A DNA stretch of 13,296 nt, from assembly GCA_035255045.1 (NCBI GenBank), contig DATFAA010000147.1:1-13296 (forward strand), in the 5' to 3' direction. The translations under genes were made by a program, and so were the position numbers. The DNA is from JAGTRP01 sp035255045. GTDB lineage: Bacteria > Pseudomonadota > Gammaproteobacteria > Burkholderiales > Rhodocyclaceae. Positions 1-6,602 of the stretch are shown piece by piece. Each line of letters opens with the position of its first letter. Position 1 is the first letter of the stretch. A model generated the notes under the pieces. It ran no database searches. It saw only the letters and a program-made list of their open reading frames with translations, and was not told the origin of the DNA.

Positions 1-556
1 GACGGCCCAGGGCGTCCTCATCAATGCCGTGGAACCGGGCAGCCCCGCGGACCGGGCGGGACTGAAGAGCGGCGACGTCATCATCGAATACAACGGCAAA
101 GCCATCGCCGATGCCGCCGAGCTGCCGCGCCTGGTGGCCGCCACCCCGCCGGGCACGGCGGCCAAGCTGGCGATCTGGCGGGACGGCGGGCGCAAGGAAC
201 TGACCCTGAAGGTGGGCGAGAGCGCCACGGAGCAGCCGGCCGAGACCCCCAAGGCCCCGCCCCGGGCGCCGGCCAACCAGTTCGGCATGGTCCTGGGCGA
301 AGTGCCCCCGGCCCTGCGCAAGGAGCTCGGAATCGACTACGGCCTGGTGGTGGAGGCGGTCCAGGGCGCCGCCGCCGACACGCCCCTGCGGCCCGGGGAC
401 GTGATCGTGGCGGTCAACCAGAGCCGCTTCCGCAGCCTGGCGGAGTTCAACCGCCTGCTGTCCGGGTACAAGGCGGGGGATACGGTCGCTTTCCTGGTGC
501 GCCGGGGCGACGCGATGATCTACATCACCATCAAGGTGCCCGGCCCGGGCAAGTGA
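1..556 (+). CDS. DegP/HtrA-type (MucD-like) periplasmic serine protease, C-terminal part with two PDZ domains
   Basis: The gene is cut by the left window edge; the first complete codon is at position 2 and TGA ends at 556, leaving about 184 residues. The first visible domain is a PDZ: 'VEPGSPADRAGLKSGDVI' is the usual PDZ core of HtrA proteases. A proline- and alanine-rich linker follows (codons around 230-275). A second PDZ then reads 'LGIDYGLVVEAVQGAA' and 'LRPGDVIVAVN'. Family knowledge: DegP/DegQ/MucD proteins have a trypsin-like His-Asp-Ser domain followed by two PDZ domains, sit in the periplasm and degrade or refold misfolded envelope proteins. The catalytic domain is outside the window, so protease activity cannot be confirmed. 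The gene converges on the Sel1-repeat gene with only 9 bp between stop codons. Other two-PDZ proteins are possible but less likely. Confidence 0.85.
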   Translation, partial: TAQGVLINAVEPGSPADRAGLKSGDVIIEYNGKAIADAAELPRLVAATPPGTAAKLAIWRDGGRKELTLKVGESATEQPAETPKAPPRAPANQFGMVLGEVPPALRKELGIDYGLVVEAVQGAAADTPLRPGDVIVAVNQSRFRSLAEFNRLLSGYKAGDTVAFLVRRGDAMIYITIKVPGPGK

Positions 557-565
557 CGGTCGGCC

Positions 566-1282
566 CTACTTGCACGCCTGGAGCTCGGCGGCGGCCGCCT
601 CGGAGCCGCGGGCGGCGGCGTCCCGCAGGTACTGGCAGGCCTTGGCGGCGTCCGCCGGAACTCCGCGCCCTTCCCGATGCAGGCGGGCCAGTAGCCGGTA
701 GGCCGGGGTGGCGCCTTGCTGGGCGGCATCGGCCAGCAGCTCCTGGGCCTTCTGTTGATCGGCCGGGCTGCCCCCGGCCAGGAGGTCGGCCTGGATGGCC
801 TCGGCCTGGCTGTAGCGCCGCCCCGAGAGGGCCTCGACGATGCGCCGGCGGTCGGGCTCGCCGAGGCTCTTGTCGAGGAGGGCCGCCAGCAGCACGGCGG
901 CCGGGTCGCCGGAATTCACCAGCTGCTTGAAGCGGTCCCCCAGCAGGACTTCCTGCCCGGGCCAGGCGGCGTAGTCGCACTTGCCCTTGCGGTCCGCCTT
1001 GGCGGCCACCAGCGCCAGGCGGTAGATGCGCTCGCCGATCCGGCTGTCCCGGATGAGCTGGCGGGCCCCGCCCGTCTCCCCCTTGCAGATGGCCGAGAGG
1101 CCGGCGGCGACCCGGGCTTGGGCTTCGGGGGTGAGGTCCGCCTGGGCAGGCAGCGTGCGGTCCAGGTAGACCGACTCGAAGATGGCGTTCTCGATGGCGA
1201 AGGAGCGGGTGTCGGGGGCGCCGCAGGCGCCGGCGAGGAGGGCCGCCGCCAGGGCGGAGGCAAGGAAGGGTCTGATCTTCAA
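566..1282 (-). CDS. Sel1-repeat (TPR-like) exported protein, probable lipoprotein
   Basis: The protein has 238 residues. The first 20 form an export signal: a basic start 'MKIRP', a hydrophobic Ala/Leu core, then 'LLAGAC' with Cys20. Cys20 could be lipidated, but position -3 is Ala rather than the preferred Leu, so the lipobox is imperfect. Residues 25-165 match no family I recognise and include Cys66 and Cys102. Residues about 175-236 look like one to two Sel1 repeats: 'AQQGATPAYRLLARLHREGRGVPAD' is followed by 'AAKACQYLRDAAARGSEAA'. Sel1 repeats are protein-interaction solenoids. The start is TTG with no clear Shine-Dalgarno, chosen because it gives the complete signal peptide and no ATG is available. 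It lies 52 bp downstream of the GGDEF-EAL gene on the same strand and may be co-transcribed with it. The function is unknown; a periplasmic scaffold is inference. Confidence 0.7.
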   Translation of the reverse strand: MKIRPFLASALAAALLAGACGAPDTRSFAIENAIFESVYLDRTLPAQADLTPEAQARVAAGLSAICKGETGGARQLIRDSRIGERIYRLALVAAKADRKGKCDYAAWPGQEVLLGDRFKQLVNSGDPAAVLLAALLDKSLGEPDRRRIVEALSGRRYSQAEAIQADLLAGGSPADQQKAQELLADAAQQGATPAYRLLARLHREGRGVPADAAKACQYLRDAAARGSEAAAAELQACK

Positions 1283-1334
1283 GGGGCTGGCCGGGGGCTG
1301 TGGGAGGAAGGCCCGTATTGTGCCCCAAGGGGCG

Positions 1335-3467
1335 TTACGGCAGGGCGGCCGGCGTGGGGCCGGGAACGATGCGGGCCTCGGGCCAGACCGGGCTCCTCTC
1401 CACCAGGGCCCCGAACTCGGCCGCCGGCAGGGGGCGGCTGAAATAGTAGCCCTGCACCTGGTCGCAGCCGTGCTGGACCAGGAACTGCAGCTCGCTTGCC
1501 GTCTCCACCCCCTCGGCGATGACGGTCAGGTTGAGGGCGTGGGCGATGGCGATGATCTGCTGGGTGAGCAGGGCGGCGCTGACATTCTGGGTGAGGTCGC
1601 AGACGAAGGAGCGGTCGATCTTGAGCTTGTCCAGGGGCAGGCGCCGCAGGTAGCCCAGGGAGGAGTAGCCGGTGCCGAAGTCGTCGATGGACACGGCGGC
1701 CCCCAGGCTGCGCAGCCGGGAAAGGGCGGAAACGGTGTGCTCCAGGTCGCGCATGATGGTGCTCTCGGTGACCTCGAGCTCCAGCCAGCCCGGTTCGACG
1801 CCGGTTTCGGCCAGGATGTCGGCCACCAGCTCGGTGATGTCTCCCTGGGTGAACTGCCGGGGCGACAGGTTCACCGCCACCGACAGGGGCGGCAGGCCGG
1901 CCTCCTGCCATGCCCTGATCTGCCGGCAGGCGGTGCGCAGCACCCATTCGCCGAGGGGCACGACGAGGCCGGTGTCCTCCGCCAGGGGAATGAAGCGGGC
2001 GGGGGCGACCATTCCCCAGTCGGGATGCCGCCAGCGGATCAGCGCCTCGGCGCTGCCGATGCGGCCGGTGCGCAGATCCACCTTGGGCTGGTAGTGGAGC
2101 TCGAATTCGCCGTGCTCGAGGGCGCGGCGCAAGGCCTGCTCCAGGCACAGCCGGTCGGCGGCGTCGGCGCTCATCTGGGGCATGTAGAACTGGAGGCCGT
2201 TGCCGCCCTCGGCCTTGACCCGGTGCATGGCCGATTCGGCATTCTTGATCAGCAGGTCGGCGCTCTCTCCGTCGCCGGGGTAGAGAGCAATGCCCGTGCT
2301 GGCGGTGAGGTGCAGTTCCTGGCCGTCGATCTGGAAGGGCCAGCGGAACACGTCGGTCGCCTTGTGGGCGGCGGCGACGGCGCACTCCGTGCTCTTGAGG
2401 CCGGTGAACAGCAGCACGAATTCGTCCCCTTCCAGGCGGGCGACGGTGTCTTCCTCGCGCACCGCGGCGCGCAGGCGCTGGGCCGCGGCCACCAGCAGGG
2501 CGTCGCCCCGGGCATGGCCGAGGCTGCCGTTGATGGTCTTCAGGCGGTCGATATTGACGATGGCCACGGCGAAGCAGTGGCCGCTGCGGGCCGTATAGGC
2601 GATGGCCTGGCCGATGCGGTCGAGGAGCAGGTGGCGGTTGGGCAGGCCGGTCAGCACGTCCCGGGTGGCCAGGTGCTCGATGTGCTGCTGGCGTCTCTTG
2701 AGGTCATCGGCCATGTCCTCGAAGGCCCGCGCCAGTTCCCCCAGCTCCCCGCCGTCCGGGGCGATCCGGGGCCGCGCCGCCAGGTCCCCGGCGCCGAAGC
2801 GGCGGGCGGTCTCGGCCAGGTCCCGGACCCGGCGCAGGACCAGATGGTCGCTCGCCATCCAGCCGACCCCCAGGACCGCGAGCAGGGCGGCGGCAAACAG
2901 GGCAAGGTTGTGCCAGAGGATGTTGTCGAGGTCGCCGACGACGGCGTCCTTGGGGATGCCGATCCGGATATAGAGGCCGCCGCTCCCTTCCAGGGGGGTC
3001 AGGTAGGTGACCCGCCGCACGCCGTCCAGCCAGATCGATTCCACCGTGGAGCGCTCGCCGTTGTCCACCAGGCTGCGGAAGAATTGCAGGTCGGGCACCG
3101 GGCGCCCGACCCAGTGTTCGGTGTCGGGGAAGCGGGCGACGATGGTGCCCCGGGCGTCCACCAGGGTGGCGATGGAGCCCTGGGGTAGGGCGGTGTTGCG
3201 CATCAGGTCGGCCAGGATGGGGGCCGAGCTGTCGATGCCGCCGTCGGCGTGGGCGAGCCCGGCGAAGTCCAGGAAGGTCCGGGTCAGCTCCTGGCGGCGC
3301 TCGGCGATGCCGCGGGCGAGTTCCATCGCCTGCTGCTCGGCCACGCTGATCGCCCGGTCCTGCTGCTCGATCACCGTGTGGACGATGATGCCCAGGGCCG
3401 GCAGCACCGAGACCAGGACGAGGAGCAGCAGGCGCGTGCGCAGGCGCTGGAACAGGGGGAGCATCAT
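1335..3467 (-). CDS. Membrane GGDEF-EAL cyclic-di-GMP protein with Cache and HAMP sensor region
   Basis: The protein has 710 residues. TM1 spans about 12-30, a periplasmic Cache-like domain 35-180 ('DARGTIVARFPD' at 104-115), TM2 185-205, HAMP 206-258, GGDEF 265-430 and EAL 440-690. In the GGDEF domain, Asp307, Asn313 and Asp322 are present, but the signature reads EGDEF (346-350), with Glu for the first Gly. The inhibitory I-site RxxD is intact (Arg337-Asp340), five residues upstream. The EAL domain looks catalytically complete: EAL 474-476, Asn533, Glu565, DDFGTG 595-600, Lys616 and Glu652. The domain order predicts a c-di-GMP phosphodiesterase, with cyclase activity weak, absent or regulatory. 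Two ATGs are adjacent (3467 and 3464) and neither has a strong Shine-Dalgarno. The gene lies 40 bp after the chemoreceptor gene, so co-transcription is likely. The family is clear; the net catalytic direction is inference. Confidence 0.93.
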   Translation of the reverse strand: MMLPLFQRLRTRLLLLVLVSVLPALGIIVHTVIEQQDRAISVAEQQAMELARGIAERRQELTRTFLDFAGLAHADGGIDSSAPILADLMRNTALPQGSIATLVDARGTIVARFPDTEHWVGRPVPDLQFFRSLVDNGERSTVESIWLDGVRRVTYLTPLEGSGGLYIRIGIPKDAVVGDLDNILWHNLALFAAALLAVLGVGWMASDHLVLRRVRDLAETARRFGAGDLAARPRIAPDGGELGELARAFEDMADDLKRRQQHIEHLATRDVLTGLPNRHLLLDRIGQAIAYTARSGHCFAVAIVNIDRLKTINGSLGHARGDALLVAAAQRLRAAVREEDTVARLEGDEFVLLFTGLKSTECAVAAAHKATDVFRWPFQIDGQELHLTASTGIALYPGDGESADLLIKNAESAMHRVKAEGGNGLQFYMPQMSADAADRLCLEQALRRALEHGEFELHYQPKVDLRTGRIGSAEALIRWRHPDWGMVAPARFIPLAEDTGLVVPLGEWVLRTACRQIRAWQEAGLPPLSVAVNLSPRQFTQGDITELVADILAETGVEPGWLELEVTESTIMRDLEHTVSALSRLRSLGAAVSIDDFGTGYSSLGYLRRLPLDKLKIDRSFVCDLTQNVSAALLTQQIIAIAHALNLTVIAEGVETASELQFLVQHGCDQVQGYYFSRPLPAAEFGALVERSPVWPEARIVPGPTPAALP

Positions 3468-3507
3468 GGCAGGGCGGCGGGTCGGGGAATGGGTATGGCT
3501 CCTCGGC

Positions 3508-5493
3508 TCAGGTCCGGAAATGGCCGGCTTCGATGCTCAGGCCCTCGGCCAGGCGCCGCAGGTCGCCGGCGGTGGCCGCGTTGGCCGCCGCGGCGGCGTT
3601 GTTCTCCTCGGCCATCTGGGCGATGCGCTCGATATTCCTGGCGATGTCGGTGCTGGCGCTGGCCTGCTCCCGCAGGGCGCTGGAAATCTCGCCCACGACC
3701 CGGGTCACGTCCTGGGAGTACTCCTGCACCCGTTGCATGACCTCGCCGGCTTCCCGGGCGTGTCCGATGCCGGATGCGACCCGCTCCACCCCCTGTTCCA
3801 TGCCGGTCACCGCGGTGGCGGTGCCGCCCTGGATGGAGGCGATCATCTGGGCGATCTCCCCGGTGGCCTTGGACGTCCTCTCGGCCAGCTTGCGCACCTC
3901 GTCGGCAACCACCGCGAAGCCCCGCCCCGATTCCCCCGCCCGGGCCGCCTCGATGGCCGCATTGAGGGCCAGGAGGTTGGTCTGGTCGGCGATCTCCTGG
4001 ATGGTGTCGAGGATGGTGGAAATGCGGTCGGACTGCCGCCCCAGTTCCTGGACCGCCGCCGCCGAACCGTTCACCGTGTCGGCGACCGTGCGGATCTCCT
4101 CCCCCACCGCGCCGACGATGGCGCCGCCCTGGGCCGCCACCTGGTCCGACTCCAGGGAGAACTGCTGGGCCGCCGCCGCATTCCGGGCGATGTGGTCGAC
4201 GCCGGCGGTCATCTCCTCCACCGAGGCCGCCATGCTGGCGGCGGCATCGCTCTGCAGGCCGGTGCCGACGGAAATCTGCTGGCTCGAAGCCGCCAGGTGC
4301 TCGGCGGAGAGATGGAGCTGCTGGATGCCGCCCACCATCCTGGCCAGGAGTTGCCGCAGGGCCCCGGCCATGTCGTCGAAATGGCGGGCGGCGCCATGGA
4401 GCTCGTCCCGGCCGGTGACCTCGAAGCGGGTGGTCAGGTCCCCGTCGGCCAGGCGCTTCGCCCCGGCCGAGAAGATTTCGATGCTTTCCATGACCGAGAA
4501 ATAGGCGCCGGCAGACAGATAGACCGCCACCAGGATGCCCAGGGCGGAGAGCAGGATATCGGCGGTCAATTCGCGCTCGGCGTCGTCGATATGCTCCTGC
4601 AGCTGGCGCTCGAGGCCGGGGATGAGGACGCCGTACATGATCTGGTAGCCGTGGTCGATGGCTCCGGTGGCGAGGTCGAAATAGTCCTGGGGCGTGATCT
4701 GGAAGCGCTCGGCCAGGATGTCCTGCTGGACCGCCTTGGCCACCTTGTCCACGTCGGCGGAAAAGCTCCGGGAGGCATCTGCCAGCGTCGCCTGGAGGGC
4801 GGGAGCATAGCGGACCACCTTGTCGAAATTGAGCTGCTGGCCGCCCAGGGTCTGCAGCAGGTCGGCGCGCAGGGAGGTCAGGCTGTCCCGCAGCTCCGGC
4901 GACAGTTCCGTCTGGGCCAGGACATTGGTGCCCGTCGCCCTGATCCGCCCCAGCGTTTCGAGGAGGGCGGGCATCTTGAGGACGACGCTGTCCATCATGT
5001 AGTAGGTGTCCATGGTGGGCTGGAGGGTCAGTTCCGTGGCGTCGGCCAGGGTCACCATGAAGTGGAAGAGGCGGTCGATGTTGTCGGAATGGCGCTTGAG
5101 GTTTTCCGCTACCGGCCAGGCGAGGCCCTGGCTGGCGATCTGCTCCCATTCGGAGCGGATGCCCTTCCATTCCAGGCTGGCCCGCAGCTCCGGGGGCAGC
5201 GCGGCATCGGCCGCGGCCAGGGCGGCGGTGACCTCGGTTTCCTTGGCCGCCCGCTTCACGTCCATGGCGCCATTGCCGCCCAGGACGCCGGCCGACAGGC
5301 CGCGGTGCTGCTGCATCGTCTGCACCAGGCGATTCATGGGCTTGAGCATGGCCGCCCCCGCCAACTTGTGCTGGGCCGAGGCGATGGAGCCCGTGAGCAG
5401 GGTGAAGATGGTGTAGAGCAGGACGAAGGTGAGGGCGCCCCCAACCGTGCCGAGGAGGATGAACTTGGGCGGGTAGCGCAGGCGGTTCATCAT
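3508..5493 (-). CDS. Methyl-accepting chemotaxis protein (transmembrane chemoreceptor)
   Basis: With the chosen ATG the protein has 661 residues. TM1 is at about 10-35, a helical periplasmic domain at 36-309, TM2 at 310-332, HAMP at 333-385, then a long signalling coiled coil. The hairpin tip at about 499-529 ('EIADQTNLLALNAAIEAARA', then 'GRGFAVVADEVRKLAER') is the canonical CheA/CheW contact site. The sensor carries 'LVQTMQQHRGLSAGVL' near residues 56-71, like the start of NIT (nitrate/nitrite-sensing) domains, and a 'TMDTYYMMD' motif near 160-168; the ligand is unknown. The C-terminus (GHFRT) lacks the NWETF-type CheR/CheB tether. The frame stays open upstream to an ATG at 5715. I prefer 5493 because the extra 74 residues look unlike protein sequence, whereas MMNRLRYPPKF directly precedes TM1; neither start has a strong ribosome site. 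No che genes are nearby. Confidence 0.9.
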   Translation of the reverse strand: MMNRLRYPPKFILLGTVGGALTFVLLYTIFTLLTGSIASAQHKLAGAAMLKPMNRLVQTMQQHRGLSAGVLGGNGAMDVKRAAKETEVTAALAAADAALPPELRASLEWKGIRSEWEQIASQGLAWPVAENLKRHSDNIDRLFHFMVTLADATELTLQPTMDTYYMMDSVVLKMPALLETLGRIRATGTNVLAQTELSPELRDSLTSLRADLLQTLGGQQLNFDKVVRYAPALQATLADASRSFSADVDKVAKAVQQDILAERFQITPQDYFDLATGAIDHGYQIMYGVLIPGLERQLQEHIDDAERELTADILLSALGILVAVYLSAGAYFSVMESIEIFSAGAKRLADGDLTTRFEVTGRDELHGAARHFDDMAGALRQLLARMVGGIQQLHLSAEHLAASSQQISVGTGLQSDAAASMAASVEEMTAGVDHIARNAAAAQQFSLESDQVAAQGGAIVGAVGEEIRTVADTVNGSAAAVQELGRQSDRISTILDTIQEIADQTNLLALNAAIEAARAGESGRGFAVVADEVRKLAERTSKATGEIAQMIASIQGGTATAVTGMEQGVERVASGIGHAREAGEVMQRVQEYSQDVTRVVGEISSALREQASASTDIARNIERIAQMAEENNAAAAANAATAGDLRRLAEGLSIEAGHFRT

Positions 5494-5744
5494 CGAGATG
5501 GCCGGAGCGAACAGGGTTCGCGCCGTGAACCCGGGGGGGAGCGTGGCTTGGCTGAATTTCAAGGACCGGACTCGCAAGATTACGTGCTGGATAACCCGTG
5601 GGTCGACCCACTGCGGCGGCCGGATTGCCGACTTCCGCAGGGGCCTCGCTTCTGCCTCGATGCGGCCCGGGGCCGACCTTTGGCAGGATTGCCAGACTAC
5701 CGGCGCAGGGTCCATGGGACAATTCCCGAATCCCGTTAGGCGGA

Positions 5745-5762
5745 CTACCTGAAAACAGGTAG
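5745..5762. promoter_or_regulatory. Perfect inverted repeat CTACCTG-aaaa-CAGGTAG between response regulator and chemoreceptor
   Basis: A 7-bp perfect stem with a 4-base AAAA loop lies 12 bp beyond the response regulator stop and upstream of the chemoreceptor gene. Read inward by one base it is TACCTGA-AA-ACAGGTA, a 7-2-7 layout of the kind bound by NarL-family regulators (heptamer TACYYMT); the right half on the other strand, TACCTGT, matches 6 of 7. It could instead be a factor-independent terminator of the regulator gene, but no T-run follows on the minus strand. The rest of the 5494-5774 spacer shows no convincing sigma-70 or sigma-28 promoter to me. Confidence 0.45.
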
Positions 5763-5774
5763 CGGGAAGCCGGC

Positions 5775-6473
5775 TCAGGCCGAGGCGAGCCCTTCCCGGA
5801 TGGCGTAGCGGGTCAGCTCGGCGGTGGTGCGCAGCCGGAGTTTTTCCTTGATATTGCGACGATGGACTTCCACCGTGGCGGCGGAAATCCCCAGTTCGGC
5901 GGCGATGCCCGCCGAACGCCGGCCTTCGGCCAGGAGGCGCAGCACCTCCTGCTCCCGCCGCCCGAGGACGGTCACCGGCGGGGCGGCCGAACCGCTACCG
6001 GCGCAGAGGCCATTCACGATGAAGCCGGTCACCTCGGCGCACAGGAAGCACTGGCCCCGGGCGACGCTGCGGATGGCGTTGAGCAGTTCGCTGGTGCCGG
6101 CCGACTTGACCACATAGCCCCGGGCGCCGGCCTTCAGCATTTCCTCGACGAACTGGCGGTCGGCGTAGCCCGAGAGGGCGACGATCCCGACCTGGGGGAA
6201 CTGGCGGCCGACCCGCCGGGCCACTTCGATGCCGTTCATGTCGGGCAGGCCGATGTCGAGGACCAGCACGTCGGGCGGGAGGTTCGCCAGGGCGGCCAGG
6301 GTTTCCGCCGCGGTGTTGGCCTCGGCGACCACGGCCATGTCCGCCTCGGCGGAGAGGGAGCCGCGCAGGGCTTCGCGGAACATGCGGTGATCGTCGGCCA
6401 GCAGGATCCGGATGCCGGAATCAGTGCCGGCACCGGGAGGCACCGGATGATGGAAAGGCGCGCGCTGATTCAT
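5775..6473 (-). CDS. NarL/FixJ (LuxR-type) two-component response regulator
   Basis: The protein has 232 residues. The receiver domain spans about 20-140, with the acidic pair Asp27-Asp28 ('LLADDHRMF'), phospho-acceptor Asp73 ('VLVLDIGLPDMNG'), Ser101 and Lys123 ('YVVKSAG'). A short linker leads to a LuxR-type helix-turn-helix at about 170-215 ('LGRREQEVLRLLAEG', then 'AAELGISAATVEVHRRNIKE'). All catalytic receiver residues are present, so phosphorylation control is expected. An ATG at 6488 exists, but the ATG at 6473 has GGGAG and AGGGG upstream, so I chose it. The gene lies downstream of a HisKA_3 kinase, the kinase class that normally partners this regulator class, so the pair is almost certainly cognate. 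Targets are unknown; nearby 7-2-7 palindromes are candidates. Confidence 0.93.
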   Translation of the reverse strand: MNQRAPFHHPVPPGAGTDSGIRILLADDHRMFREALRGSLSAEADMAVVAEANTAAETLAALANLPPDVLVLDIGLPDMNGIEVARRVGRQFPQVGIVALSGYADRQFVEEMLKAGARGYVVKSAGTSELLNAIRSVARGQCFLCAEVTGFIVNGLCAGSGSAAPPVTVLGRREQEVLRLLAEGRRSAGIAAELGISAATVEVHRRNIKEKLRLRTTAELTRYAIREGLASA

Positions 6474-6503
6474 GTCCCCTGCTCCCATGGCTGTGCCCGA
6501 ATT

Positions 6504-6526
6504 CGCCAGGCGCGTGCCGCCTGGCG
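6504..6526. repeat. Strong GC-rich hairpin (9-bp stem, 5-base loop) in the kinase-regulator gap
   Basis: CGCCAGGCG and CGCCTGGCG form a perfect 9-bp inverted repeat around a CGTGC loop, in the 129-bp gap between the kinase stop and the regulator start. On the minus strand the stem is followed by AATTCGG, not a T-run, so it is not a standard intrinsic terminator. It could be an mRNA-stabilising or partial-attenuation structure that sets the kinase-to-regulator ratio, or a REP-like element. The rest of the gap shows no clear promoter. Confidence 0.5.
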
Positions 6527-6602
6527 CCGGGCCGCGGGATTATTGGGGAAACCTGGCTCCCGGGTCATTGATGTAGCGCAAGGTGGCGGGGTCGGCTGCC
6601 GC

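Noticed and set aside
538..550. GCCCG-gcc-CGGGC stem at the end of the protease gene as a terminator
   Set aside because: It is short, lies inside the coding sequence and has no T-run; it is expected by chance at this GC content.
5494..5715. 74-codon N-terminal extension of the chemoreceptor
   Set aside because: It would put an unstructured Pro/Arg-rich tail before TM1, unlike chemoreceptors; the ATG at 5493 directly precedes the membrane helix.
1182..5739. Long plus-strand open frames opposite the GGDEF-EAL and chemoreceptor genes
   Set aside because: The compositions are low-complexity shadows with no motifs; the opposite strand carries unambiguous GGDEF, EAL and chemoreceptor signatures.
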